Shown: positions 12,534-24,063, counted from the stretch's first letter. The stretch is DNA of 64,000 bases from Boswellia sacra (GCA_013180625.2 SNVD02013231.1:310001-374000), one strand, 5' to 3'. Notes: generated from the letters alone by a model not told the origin. Numbers and translations are program-made.

Positions 12534-13270
12534 ACTTCTTTTGTGACAATCAAAGTTGCAATTGTTAAAGCATTTTTCTAAAACTTTAAGCTTGTAAACA
12601 TAAACTTTAAGCTTGTAAACATAGGCTTAACATTAAATATTTAATCCTCTGATACACCCCCTCATATAAAAGGGCTCTGTGTACTTACAATGTAGACTAA
12701 ATCGAGCCTCATATGCCTCAACAACCTACGACTGTTAGTAATGGTGGCTCTAATACTATGCAAAATTTATCACTTTTCTCAAAACTTAAGCTTATAAATG
12801 TGAGCTTAACATTAAGTATTTAATTTTCTAATATAAATTCTCTCTTAAAATATTCAAAATTAGTGGAGCATGAGAAACAGTTATAAATTTACGAAAATAA
12901 ATAAATATTACTGTTAACAAAAGAAAGAAAAGTGAAAAGAATTTTTGTACCGAGAAACCAAAGAATAAAGAAATTAATTTGTTTTCCCATTTTTTCCTTT
13001 CCCCGAATAGCTATCTTGAGTTTAACAAAAGCAAGAAAAGTGAAAACAATGTTTGTTCCAAGAAATCAAAGAATAAAGAAATTCTTGTTTTCCCATTTAT
13101 TCCTTTCCCCAAATTTGCTATCTTGATTTTATTCTATAAGCTATCATCCAAAATCAGGACATATGCTTATGCTTGCATCAAGCTTTTCTGGCGTGATATC
13201 CCTTCGCTGTAAAAGACTCATACTATAAAAGACTTCCCTGTGCGTAATGACATCTTGGCTCTCCTTTTTT
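12534..13270. repeat. Repeat-rich spacer with two short tandem duplications
   Basis: No gene. A 21-base unit ('aaactttaagcttgtaaaca' type) is doubled at about 12,580-12,622 and echoed, diverged, at about 12,780-12,830. A roughly 95-base unit rich in 'gaaaagtgaaaa...ttcccatttttt' is doubled at about 12,922-13,019 and 13,027-13,130. Parts match the upstream flank of the ankyrin gene (3,883-3,990), with an insertion between the matching blocks. Confidence 0.6.
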
Positions 13271-13284
13271 ATTTAATGGCTTAT

Positions 13285-13620
13285 GGTATGAGTTCAAAAT
13301 TCGTGTCAACATAATTATCAGAAGAAATAACGTATATGACAATGGAATTTATTTAGCTCTAAGCAGTAAGTGTAGTTATTAAACCTATTTATGTCAACTA
13401 TGCAACGAAGTATATGAAGTCATTGGGAGACATCCAAGCATAGAATTTGGAATGATAGTCCATTTCCACTGATAAGAAAGAAATATGTAAATGGTTGCTA
13501 CAATCGTGCTTGCTATAGAAAAGAACAAGGTGATAAGTCCCATGATTAACTTATTTGGCAGGGACTCTAGGAAATCTTCTTCAAAGTAACACGAATTGAG
13601 GACGCTCAGAAACATCAAGA
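13285..13620 (-). pseudogene. Truncated copy of the PGG ankyrin gene (last exon fragment and 3' flank)
   Basis: The minus-strand reading from 13,618 to about 13,400 matches the C-terminal helices of the gene at 676-3641 (shared words 'DFLESLP', 'LITLFFSIA', 'WKWTIIP', 'LLGCLP'/'MLGCLP'). It lacks the PGG motif, the first helix and every upstream exon. Several residues between helices are missing, and the C-terminal part is out of register. The 3' flank is also duplicated (13,285-13,345 resembles 104-165). The homology stops abruptly at 13,620, where the left copy of the segmental duplication begins. Confidence 0.85.
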
Positions 13621-16600
13621 TTTATTTTAATTATTTCCTATTTTGTAAACTCTTTTACATTTTATCTATATTTCCTAAACTCAGTTCAGCAACTCATCTC
13701 CATTGCAAATTCATCTCCCTAGTTGCAATCTTCGAAAACTTTGTCGTCGTTATCATCCCGTTATAATTCTTCATCAAGTACTCTATCGAGCATGTAAACT
13801 TTAAAGTTTAATTAAAACTATTTGTTTTAATAAAAAGAAGTATACCATAAATTTTTAAATTGACAATATATATATATATATATAATGTAGCTTCTTATAG
13901 ATATATAAATATTTCTAATAAAATTTAATAATAACATCCAAATTGAGTACAAGTTAAGTATTAATAGAAAATTCTCAATCCTCCCGAGAGTAAATTCCTC
14001 TAATACCACTGGCTTTTGGGTTCCTTAAACATCCATTACTTCCTTCGAAAACAAGTCTAAGCTCCCGACCCAAGAGGGTAGAATACGAATTTGTTAAGGA
14101 ATTGAACAGTGGGAGAGTTGATATAGATGTAATATCAATTCGATCCATCATAATTTTGTGGGTACAGCTACAAAACTACAAATTTCTCAACGTTTGACCA
14201 CATTATTCCAAGTTGTGAAACACTCCAGTTACCCCCTTTTATGTAAAAGCTTTATGTAATGAAAAACTCATTGGGCCCCTCCAAATCTTTAATACATTCT
14301 TGTAACCCATAACCTTGCAAGTCTTTTGTGATAAAATTTATTTGGATCCTTCCATTTTCATAGTTTTTCAATAAATAATAACATAATTACTATACCATGT
14401 CCATGGACTCAACAATCTTTATTTCATTTAATTAACTAATAATACATATTTTTTAAAATTTTATTAAATAGAAATATGAGACAAGATCGATTTATTTATA
14501 TTTTGTGCCTACCCAAATTATATTTTTTTAACCAAAAAAACAATTGTATTAAATATTTAAGTTTACATATTTATATTATATAATGATTTTTAATTATTTT
14601 ATTTAAACTTTGTAATTGTACTTCATTTTTCGTAATTTATTTGAGAATTGATCTTTTTTTTAAAGTAGAAAGTTTTTGTTTACTTTTTTAAAATTTAAGT
14701 ACCTTTTTACATATATTTATTTAATTTATGAGATTAAAAGAAAGTCAAATTTATCCTTAATTTGATGATTAATTAACAAAAAAATAATAATTTAATTTCT
14801 TTTATACATTACGAATATTAAATAAAAAATTATATTTCTATACCGAAGCAGGTCAGCCCCCAAACTCTAAAGGGCTAATTGTTTTTGGGTCTGAAGTCTA
14901 AATTTAACTGTTTTTAAGACTTCAAATCCTTTCATGATGTTTGTTTTTTTACTTAAAGACTTAATCTAAGATATTTTCCTTTGAATTAAAAAAACTAAAA
15001 ATTTTAGCTTTTATTTAAATATAAATGTTTGAATCATTTATTACTCATCTAACTCTCCTAAATGCCCGTGTATTCATTTATGACCAATTTGTACATAGCC
15101 TATAATTTTAATTTTAGAAGATTATTATTTATTTCTCATTTTATATTATGATTCTCTATATATTTTAAAAATTATTTTATGATCATTTATCTTATTTATA
15201 TATAAAATTCTTGTTTAAAAGGTAATTTCTTTACCCAGTTATACATATTTAAATAAACTAAATTCACAATAAATTTTGGTATGCAAATATTTTTACTATG
15301 TGAAATAAAATAACAAGTAAAAATAATATGTGTGTGTGTGCACGAGCGTGTGTATGTGTAAAACCATTAGTTTTCAGATATTTTAATTGAGATTTTAAAA
15401 TTTTAAAAATATATATATCATTCAAATTTTTTTATTTAAACCTATTTAAATTTCAGTTTAATTCATATTTTAGACCAAAAACAATCGCTCCCTAAATCTT
15501 GGGTCCACCATTATCTTTACACTAATTTGTACTTATAAAAATATTCAAAATGTTCACAAAGGAATAATTGGAAAAAATATAACCAAAATGGCAAAAAATG
15601 ACCCAAAAAACCAGAAGTTCTTCTAAAGTTTCATAGTTTAAAAAAAGACCTAGAAAACTAGTTTATAAATCTCGTAAGCTTCTTAAGCTACTTAAGACAT
15701 TTGTGTTGCAAAGTTTGAAAACAAAACCATGATGGATTTTGAGTCAATAAAAAAAAAAACTTGTGGACGAGGATTTTGAGCTCTAGTGACATTTTACTGA
15801 TTTGGAACTTACTAAAGTTTTTCATCATGTGTTTAATATTTTTTTTATTAACAACACTATACACTTAATTTCAAACGGATAAAATGGATAATTAGAGTTT
15901 CAAGAAATAACATTATCTAATAAAACTTTCGGCAAACTTTACCAACTTGAGAACATTGGAAAACATAAAACCAAAATCTCACCCAGGAACCTGCATTTTT
16001 CTCTTAAGCTTTAAAAGTTTATAAATGATTAAATAAATGACGAAAACGGATGATTTACATAAACGAAGTCTTCATGTGACAGGAAGAGCTGTCCACTGCG
16101 TGGAAATTAATGATGAATTAAGCAACAGCCAAAAAGATTCTAATCTCGCGGCATGTTGATCTTCGGCTTGTATATGTGTGTATATGTATAGTGAAACAGC
16201 AATTGGACCAAAGAATGATATTGCATTATAATGTTGCAATTGAACAGCTCCAATAAGTTCAAATTGATGTAACATGAAACCTATTAGTCCTCACCATGGA
16301 GAGGTACAAAAGTCCAAAGACGGCCTAATTGACACCAACGAGTAAAATCTCCTTATGCTACCAGACCCTATAGTAACAACAATTAATGTGCTAACTATTA
16401 ATTAGCAGACTGCAATAGTCTGCGATAAATAGTAAACCAATAACAAAGCAATCATAATTTATCAGAAGTTTCCTGAATTTGAAATTAATCTGTACTGCCA
16501 CTTTGTTGGAGATGGTTCCATTTTGTTCTCAATAGCACAAAGCGGAAAAAAACTAAGGCTTTGAAATTTTTTAATTAGCAGAAAAGGAGTTTGCCGTCTC

Positions 16601-16625
16601 TTGACGATTCAAATTCAATCCATCA
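13621..16625. repeat. Segmental duplication, copy A (resembles 17,519-18,790)
   Basis: 13,621-14,200 aligns by eye with 17,519-18,110 (for example 'cagcaactcatctccattgc' against 'cagcaactcatctccactgc', and a shared 'gagggtagaatacgaa/aagggtagaatacgag'). 15,950-16,625 aligns with 18,340-18,790 (shared 'gcagaaaaggagtttgccgt'). The middle holds material absent from copy B, including the inverted-repeat element at 14,872-15,492. A second, partial match to 18,350-18,420 also sits at 15,560-15,655. No gene is present. Confidence 0.85.
14872..15492. mobile_element. Inverted-repeat MITE inside copy A
   Basis: The left end GGGCTAATTGTTTTTGGGTC and the right end, read on the other strand, GGGAGCGATTGTTTTTGGTC form imperfect terminal inverted repeats. 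Both sides are flanked by TAAA (14,868-14,871 and 15,493-15,496). The interior is AT-rich with no ORF and includes a short GT-rich microsatellite near 15,330-15,360. The superfamily is uncertain. Confidence 0.7.
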
Positions 16626-16801
16626 CAATCCAAAACAGCTATATTTTGGTTATTTCTTGTTATTTCTATTAAATCTTTAGAAAAAGTATGAATTTTTGTA
16701 AAATCTGGACAAGAAGTCTAATTTGTTAAAAGACAACAAATTTGTCAAACTCTACTACTTACAGGGATTACACACTTTACTCATTGAGTTTAACAAAATT
16801 T

Positions 16802-17074
16802 AAATAATGCTACACTTAACAAAGTTAAAATACAAAGTTTGCAATAAGAGGTGACATGGTATAGCTTGTTATTTACCACGTCATCAAGTATAATTAATTT
16901 TTAAATTTTTAAATATTTATCATCTATAAAAACTATTTATCAACTATATAAGATTTATCTATCTATTTATTCTTCTTAAAATTCATTAAAGTGGGTGATG
17001 GGGTTGATGACAAGATATTGTCATGTTACTACCATATCTAGTTGAGATACAAACTTTGTAAGTGTAGCATTATC
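16802..17074. mobile_element. MITE family M1, copy 1
   Basis: It begins 'aaataatgctacacttaaca' and ends 'aactttgtaagtgtagcatt', near-perfect inverted ends. About 273 bp, longer and more diverged inside than the other family members. Confidence 0.7.
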
Positions 17075-17518
17075 CTTTTTTACAGAGACAACAACCATTC
17101 TGATCATTTATCTGAATAGGGGGAATACTATCCACTTTGGAAACAATTTCGGCATTGACATGGGAGAATTGTTAATTAGAAACACTTTTCATGGAGGACA
17201 GTAAAGTACATGTAAGAGGAATAGTAAACAGAGAACTATAATTGACTGATCCTGATTGAAAAATAGAAGTCAATGGATAAGATGAAGAGAACAATATCAT
17301 TGTTAATAGTTCTGAACGCTTCTGCTGATACGAAACTCGAAATATATAATGGGTGTTAATTTGATTTTCCATTTAAAAGTTGAATTTGACTTGCTCTTAA
17401 TCATTTAGATGTGTTTTTTTTTTTTAAGTTTTGACTCTCCAATAATTTTATCTAACTATAAAAAACTTAAATTTATAGCTTTCATTTGAATGAAAAGACA
17501 CTGATTGTTTTAAAATAT

Positions 17519-18790
17519 CCTTATTAATTTTAATTATCTCCTATTTTTGTAAACTATTTTAGATTTTTATTCATATTTTGCTAAACTCCATTACAGCAAC
17601 TCATCTCCACTGCAAATTCATCTTCTTAATCACGATCCTCAAACATTTTGTCATCTCATCCCATCATAATTCTTCGTCAACTTTATTGAGTATATAAACT
17701 TTTAACGTTTAACACACTTTTTTTAGTAGAAAAGACATATACCATACATTTAAATTGATTTTAAAAAAGAAAAGAAAGGAAAAGAAATATCATGTATTTT
17801 ACTATAAATATAATATTTCTAATAAAATTTAATCGTACAATCTAAATCCACTAAATTCTAGGTATCAAAAGAAAATCTTAACCGGTCCGAGAGTAAATTC
17901 CTACTCGGAGAGTAAATTACCATGTTGAAGTCCCTAAACATCTATTAAGTGCCTATAAAACATGTCAAATCCCCCATCCGAAAGGGTAGAATACGAGTTT
18001 GTTATCGACTTCAACATTTGGACGGTATAGAAATAGATGTTAACTAACATCAGTATAATCCATCATATTTTAGTTTTCAACAAAAGTACAAATTTCTGAA
18101 TATCTCAACTCTAATCCATAGTTTATAAAAATATTTAAATAATAATGTTATACTTACAAAGTCCCTATATAAAGTTTATATACAAAGTTGATGTAGTATC
18201 AAGTAAATGAAGGATGAATAAAAAAAAGTCAATGTAATAAATGCTTACGAGTGATATGGCATTGAATGAATAATATCACATCAACTTTATAAACAAACTT
18301 TATATACGGACTTCGTAAATATAGCATAACTCACGAACCTAAGAATATCGGAAAACATAGAACCAAAATGGCAAAATGTAACCCAAAACCTGGAAGTTCT
18401 TCTTAAGTTTTAAAGTTTAATTTATAAACGGTTAAATAAATAAATGACAAAAACTGATGATTTACATAAACGAAGCATTCATGTGAATGGAAGAGCTGTT
18501 CACATGGAAATAATGAAGCAACAGCCAAAAAAGTTGTGAATTCACTGCGTCTTGATCTTGGCTTGATTCTATATATGGCGGGCTAGTCTGCAATTAATGG
18601 TAAACCAAGGTACAAAGTGATCATAAATTTACCAGAAATTTCCTGAATTTGAAAATTAATCTGTACCACTTGGTTGGAGATAGATCCATTATGTTCCTAA
18701 TAGTACCAAACAGAAACAAACAAGACTCGGAAGTTTTTAATTAGCAGAAAAGGAGTTTGCCGTCTCTTGACAATTCAAATTCAGCCCACA
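17519..18790. repeat. Segmental duplication, copy B (upstream of NSP1)
   Basis: Partner of copy A (13,621-16,625). It ends about 350 bp before the NSP1 start codon, so distal promoter sequence of NSP1 is part of the duplicated block. A family-M1 MITE (18,141-18,329) sits at the position where copy A carries its 1.7-kb middle section. Confidence 0.85.
18141..18329. mobile_element. MITE family M1, copy 2
   Basis: It begins 'aataatgttatacttacaaa' and ends with the inverted match (reverse strand 'agttatgctatatttacgaa'). The inverted repeats extend some 50 bases inward through 'tatataaagttta' and 'acatcaactttataaac'. It lies about 0.8 kb upstream of NSP1. Confidence 0.85.
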
Positions 18791-18905
18791 GTGCTCAACT
18801 TTCAGAAAGCTTGCACGACTTGTAGATCTCAACCACCATGACACACGAATCAATAAGATAATAACCAAAACAAGCAGAAGACAAAGTCTACACTTTTTAT
18901 TTGCT

Positions 18906-18912
18906 TATAAAA
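18906..18912 (+). promoter_or_regulatory. Probable TATA box of NSP1
   Basis: TATAAAA about 230 bases upstream of the start codon, followed by a pyrimidine-rich leader (19,045-19,130). It is the best TATA match in the immediate upstream region. The transcription start is not known. Confidence 0.5.
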
Positions 18913-19140
18913 TCCACAATAAAACATCACATCCTCCAAGTAAACAACACAACAACCGCTTACAATATTCTCTCCACTGGCATTATTCTAAAAAACATCA
19001 CTGCCCTCTACAGTATTTTAACACTCTCAACAAACAACTCTTATCTCTATCTTTCTCTCTTGGTCAATGATCAAACACTTTCATAATATTACATCTTTCT
19101 CCTCTTCTCTTCCGCAAACTCATCTATTCTCAACAGAACA

Positions 19141-20817
19141 ATGACTATTGAAGAGCAAGAACCAAATCCCAACTCAGATCACATACTAGACTGGCTCGAA
19201 GACTCGGTTTCGTTCCTTCCATCGTTCCTGGATGATCCTTACCACACCAATGATATTGATGCCTATCAGTGGTGGGATCAAGGCCAGGATTTAGCCCAAG
19301 AGAAGCTAGTCGACACTGTTTCACCTCTCAAAAATACAAACAGTACTAGTAGTACAACAGTACCGGCTGATGCTGCCGTTCCTAGCCCTCCACCACAGTC
19401 TGATGTATCGAAAAAACGAAGAAACACCGATGACCCTGTTCCCAGAGGGTCACAGAATCATCAGCAGAGGAAGAATCAGGGCCGTCGGGGCAACGAAACC
19501 CAAGAAGGCGATGAAGAAGGGGTCACAGTTAAAAGGTCAGTTGGTAACAAGAAAAATGCAAACAAGTCTGCAGGAAATAACAGTAATAACGGTAATAACA
19601 AGGATGGCAGATGGGCAGAGCAGTTGCTTAATCCTTGTGCCACAGCCATCACAGCCGGTAACCTGACGCGTGTGCAACACCTCTTATACGTCCTCCATGA
19701 GCTTGCCTCTGCTACCGGTGATGCCAATCACCGGCTAGCTGCTCATGGCCTCAGAGCCCTGACTCATTACCTATCCTCATTATCATCCTCTTCTTCAACC
19801 TCTACCTCAATAGGGCCTATTACTTTTGCTTCTACAGAGCCACGATTCTTTCGAAGATCTCTACTTAATTTCTATGACAAGAGTCCTTGGTTTGCATTTC
19901 CTAACAATATTGCAAACTCTTCTATCCTTCAAATTCTTGCTCAAGAACATGACAATTCGCGCAATCTTCACATTGTCGATATTGGAGTCTCTCATGGTGT
20001 GCAGTGGCCAACACTTCTTGAGTCCTTGACTCGAAGATCAGGTGGTCCTCCTCCTCTAGTTCGCCTCACAATTATTGCTCCGACCGTTGAAAATGATCAG
20101 AATACTGAGACCCCATTTTCGGTTGGTCCACCAGGAGACAATATTTCCTTGCAACTTCTTGGTTTTGCCAAGACCATGAACATAAATTTACAAATCAATA
20201 GACTAGCAAGCCACCCATTACAGAGTCTAAATGCACAAATCATAGGCACCTCTCCTGAAGAGACGTTAATCGTTTGTGCACAATTTAGATTGCACCATTT
20301 GAATCATAACACACCAGATGAAAGAACTCAATTCTTGAGAGTACTGAGAAGTTTGAAGCCTAAAGGAGTAATGCTGAGCGAAAACAACATGGACTGCAGC
20401 TGCAGCAATTGTGGGGACTTTGCTACTGGTTTTGCGCGTCGGGTTGAGTACTTATGGAGGTTTTTGGACTCAACAAGCGCAGCATTCAAAGGCCGAGAAA
20501 GCGAGGAAAGGAGGGTGATGGAAGGAGAGGCAGCAAAGGCATTGACAAACAGGGGAGAGATGAATGAAGTGAAAGAGAAATGGTGTGAGAGACTGAGAGA
20601 AGTGGGGTTTGTTGGAGAAGCATTTGGGGAGGACGCCATTGATGGAGCCAAAGCTTTGTTGAGGAAGTATGATAATAACTGGGAGATGAGAGTAGAAGAG
20701 AAAGATGGGTGTGTTGGGTTATCGTGGAAGGGGCAGCCTGTTTCGTTCTGTTCACTGTGGAAGTTGAATGTGAAAGCTGAGTTGGATGTCATAGTAAACG
20801 AGCTAGATCAGCCTTAG
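19141..20817 (+). CDS. NSP1: GRAS transcription factor NSP1 (Nodulation Signaling Pathway 1)
   Basis: Single exon, 558 residues, the usual intron-free form and length of NSP1. The N-terminus 'DHILDWLEDSVSFLPSFLDD' is the family signature. A basic patch KKRR starts at residue 91, as expected for nuclear import. The GRAS domain runs from about residue 155 ('DGRWAEQLLNPC') to the end: a leucine-rich part ('VQHLLYVLHELAS'), a VHIID-type motif LHIVD at 276-280, and 'FATGFARRVEYLWRFLDSTS'. The closing SAW block starts near 529 with 'WKGQPVSFCSLWKL'. NSP1 works with NSP2 in the nucleus, binding AATTT-type promoter elements in Nod- and Myc-factor signalling and in strigolactone biosynthesis (DWARF27). 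The host is inferred not to nodulate, so the mycorrhizal and strigolactone role is the likely one. No frameshift or missing motif was seen. Confidence 0.96.
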   Translation: MTIEEQEPNPNSDHILDWLEDSVSFLPSFLDDPYHTNDIDAYQWWDQGQDLAQEKLVDTVSPLKNTNSTSSTTVPADAAVPSPPPQSDVSKKRRNTDDPVPRGSQNHQQRKNQGRRGNETQEGDEEGVTVKRSVGNKKNANKSAGNNSNNGNNKDGRWAEQLLNPCATAITAGNLTRVQHLLYVLHELASATGDANHRLAAHGLRALTHYLSSLSSSSSTSTSIGPITFASTEPRFFRRSLLNFYDKSPWFAFPNNIANSSILQILAQEHDNSRNLHIVDIGVSHGVQWPTLLESLTRRSGGPPPLVRLTIIAPTVENDQNTETPFSVGPPGDNISLQLLGFAKTMNINLQINRLASHPLQSLNAQIIGTSPEETLIVCAQFRLHHLNHNTPDERTQFLRVLRSLKPKGVMLSENNMDCSCSNCGDFATGFARRVEYLWRFLDSTSAAFKGRESEERRVMEGEAAKALTNRGEMNEVKEKWCERLREVGFVGEAFGEDAIDGAKALLRKYDNNWEMRVEEKDGCVGLSWKGQPVSFCSLWKLNVKAELDVIVNELDQP

Positions 20818-21237
20818 CTCTCTGTTTTATGTCTCTTCCATACATACCCCTGTAAAAATTTTAACAGGATAATGATTTCAAGTTGAAGGCAGGTTTTGAA
20901 GTCCTGTAATCGTGCTGCTTGATCTTTTTTGTCAGATATTTTAGCTATTCAATGGCATCACCGTTCAAATCCAGGTTCATAGCTTAAAGTGCATAATTAA
21001 CAAAATTAACAACATTAATTACTCTTCCTACAACAAACATAAAGTAATTAATCAGGGAAAAGATAAGAAGAACGTTTTACATCTGTTATCGATTTCCAGC
21101 TTTCAAATGAACCTGTGTACAAAAATATTTACTAGATATATTCACAAATTTTCCAAAAACTCATCCGCATATGTATCTTTGACTTAAGGTTAACAAAGGA
21201 ACAAGAAGTACCAGTTAATCTCAGAAACTCTAATGCT
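20818..21237. other. Convergent 3' region between NSP1 and the RING ligase
   Basis: About 420 bases between two genes transcribed toward each other. It must hold both 3' UTRs and polyadenylation sites. No other feature was recognised. Confidence 0.6.
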
Positions 21238-24015
21238 CTAAGATAAATATATCCGCATTGAAGTTCGGATTGTCATTCGACAAATAGGGCACTTTGGAGA
21301 TATTTCACGTTCTACTGATATGGCACATCGATGACAACAAACTAGATGCCCGCAAGGACTAAATGCAGATGTCCTCCTCCTTGACAGGCAAATGACACAT
21401 AGCTGCCCATCTGGAATATCTCCTGCAGTTTCCTCGTCTGAACCAGCCTGAGAATGAACATTATCACTAGAGGTTTGGGTAGGTCGCCGCAACCTTCTCT
21501 GTTGCACACATTCTTTCCATCTATTCCAGTTCCTGGAGACAAAGGGTTAATAGATATGTATAAAGCCAAACTAGCAACAATGAATGTAACTCTCTATAAC
21601 AAGATGTGCTTGCAAGAAGTGATGATGACAGTACAGGTAGAATATTGTCAAATTATGTCAAATATAATGCACCTGAAGATGGCGTAGCCAAGGATACCAA
21701 TCGACAGTGAACCAATCACAATACCACTCCAGAAGAGTATTTTTGTCCTGTAGGCAAGATCTACCACCATTTGGTCCTTAGTCATCTCGGTCCTACAATA
21801 GACCAGTACATCAGTAATTGCACTAAAGGCAAAGACTCCACTCAGAAATAGAGCATGAGCTTCCACAAATTTGTTAGAAAGAAGTGTGCATATGAAACAT
21901 TCATATAAGTCTACAACCAGAGATTTTCTCATTCAGCCAAGAAGGATTTGAAGGTCCACATTAGACTTCCATGATACATGCATAAAATGATCGAAACAAC
22001 AACGCAAGTCAAACCTAAAGTAGTCTACACTATGAGTCATCAAACTGGCAAATGACATTTTTGGAAACCACTCAAACTCTTCAACTGCTCAGATTCAATA
22101 AACATAAACACCAGAAAAAAAAAATAAAGAAAAATAAAATGCTCAGAATTTCGCATTTCCAAGTACAAAATCTAATAAAAAAGATATTTGAACAAAACTA
22201 CTTACAGAAAATACGGAAGATCCTTGCATGACTTGATCTTAGGAATTCCATTTTCAGAACTGCAAATGCCAACAGCACTTATATGTTTCCCTAATGGAAG
22301 AATTTTCTCTTCATCAAGAACACCAACCTTCAAGTATGCAAACAAAGTAAAATATACAAGTACGTCAAAATGCAACATAAGAACTACAACAATTTTCTTC
22401 AGAATGTTGTAGATTTCTTACAGGACATTCATGACCAAGAATTGCTTGAATGAATGTATAAGGAGAAACAGGAAGTGGCTGCAGTTGATGATAAACTGTA
22501 GTAAGAGGTAAGGGATGTTTAGAGCCATCCATGTCCACAATAACATAATCAGACCGTGGCCACCAACCACCTTCAACAAGAACAAAAGGAACCTGTGAAA
22601 ACAATAAAAATAGAAAAGATAAATTAGTGGTATCATAGCAATGAAGTCAACATCAACGACACTAAATAAAATACATAATTCAAAATAGTTACATAGTCAT
22701 AAAGTTAAAACTAACAAAAAGCAAAACTAAGGAAGCTGCAGCTCAACTGATCTAAACTCAAAAAATCAATAACAGCAGTTCACCAGTAGAGATGATGTCA
22801 AGGAAAAAGAAACAACCAAAAATTATATAACAATTCCCTGGGCATAGAGTACTAAAGAAGCATTGAATGAATACAATATACTAAACTGACATGCATTATT
22901 ATAAAACTGAAGAAGAAAAGTGCTATATGTATGGTAATACCAAAAAGAAGAATCACTTGCTTCTACAGAATTTATCCACACAAAAATAATTTAAACAAAA
23001 AAGATATCCACTCAAAATTATTGAAGAAAGAGTTATTATTTTACCGTCCTTAAGGAGGATGATCCTCTTTTTTTCCAAGAACTTCCGAAGATGGCACGTA
23101 TATCAGGAGTCCATCCAAAAAAGCCCCTCCATTCATTGTATATACACTACACAACATGTAAGCCACAAAATCAATTCAGGTTTACCAAAAAATTAACACA
23201 AAATCATGCTTTATAGAGGGAGAAAGGAAACAACATCCGCTCCTATTCCTACAACCAACAAATTCTGCTCAATCATTTCAAAATTTAATTGAAACAATGA
23301 TCCAAGACAGACAAGTAAGCTGTCCATACCCATTCTGATATGCAAAGAAATTCGCAAAGCTGTTCTTCTTCTTTTTTTCCCTCTAATTTCAAATATTTTC
23401 TGTATCTTCAACCTCAAGACCAAAGTTATATAATTCTAAACCAACATGCAATTTAGTTCTGAAAAGATTACTTTGTCCTTATTTTCTCTCCATTTCCAAA
23501 CAACAGGTACCCTACATTTCAAATTTTCAATTCTTTTTTCCAATTCTCCCAATTCATGAACTAAACAAATATGAAACTAACTAAATTACCAAAAAAAAAT
23601 TAAAAATATATTAAAAATGTAAAATTGAAATGCATACAGTTTGTGTTCGTTGAATAGCAACAGCTTTATATCCACCACCGTCATGAGACACCAACACGCC
23701 GTTATCATGCGTCAAGCTCTTCCAATTCTCTCCATCAACGGCCGATTTCGTTTCCACGAGGCCACGCACGATTACGAGATGGTTTTCTGGCTCTTGCTTG
23801 GAAGTCTCCGACGACTTGTCGTCCAAAAGAGCGCGGAGATCAGAGACTCCGAGCGCCGGAGCGCTCCGGACTCTGCGTAGGGCTTTGGAGGTGCTGCGGT
23901 AGTCCAGGAACGTGCGAATGGCGGCGTAGGCGAGAGTTACGCCCAAAACGGCGCCGTCAAAGGAGAGTGCGACCTGGTAGATAAGCGAAGAGAGGTCGTG
24001 CTCGTGCGAGGACAT
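21238..24015 (-). CDS. SPL2: E3 ubiquitin ligase, SP1/SPL2 (MUL1-like) family
   Basis: Six exons on the minus strand: 24015-23638, 23146-23045, 22592-22422, 22327-22206, 21792-21673, 21532-21238. They total 1,188 bases and 395 residues, with phases consistent. Layout: an N-terminal hydrophobic segment (about residues 11-31); a GIDE/BAM-type intermembrane region ('CIYNEWRGFFGW', 'DLPYFLTEM'); a second membrane helix at 276-297 ('ILFWSGIVIGSLSIGILGYA'); and a C-terminal C3HC4 RING (343-383, 'CVICLSRRRTSAFSPCGHLV' then CCHRC...CPIC). This is the architecture of MULAN/MUL1 and plant SP1, SPL1 and SPL2, anchored in outer membranes of plastids, mitochondria or peroxisomes with the RING in the cytosol. 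SP1 tags TOC import proteins for degradation. The long N-terminus with 'VALSFDGAVLG' fits SPL2 better than SP1; that choice is by memory of the family. Confidence 0.93.
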
Positions 24016-24063
24016 CTTTCGTTTGTTTCTTCTTCTTCACATCCGGTTTGGCCGATTGAGCGG

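Noticed and set aside
15325..15362. GT-rich microsatellite
   Set aside because: Short simple repeat inside the inverted-repeat element; noted there and not listed separately.
19476..19727. Minus-strand open frame of 83 codons inside NSP1
   Set aside because: It is a shadow of the NSP1 coding frame; its Leu/Pro-rich composition is what the antisense of the real frame gives, and no start context supports it.
20328..20792. Minus-strand frame of 154 codons opposite NSP1
   Set aside because: Antisense shadow of the conserved GRAS C-terminus. The + strand frame has clear family motifs and this one has none.
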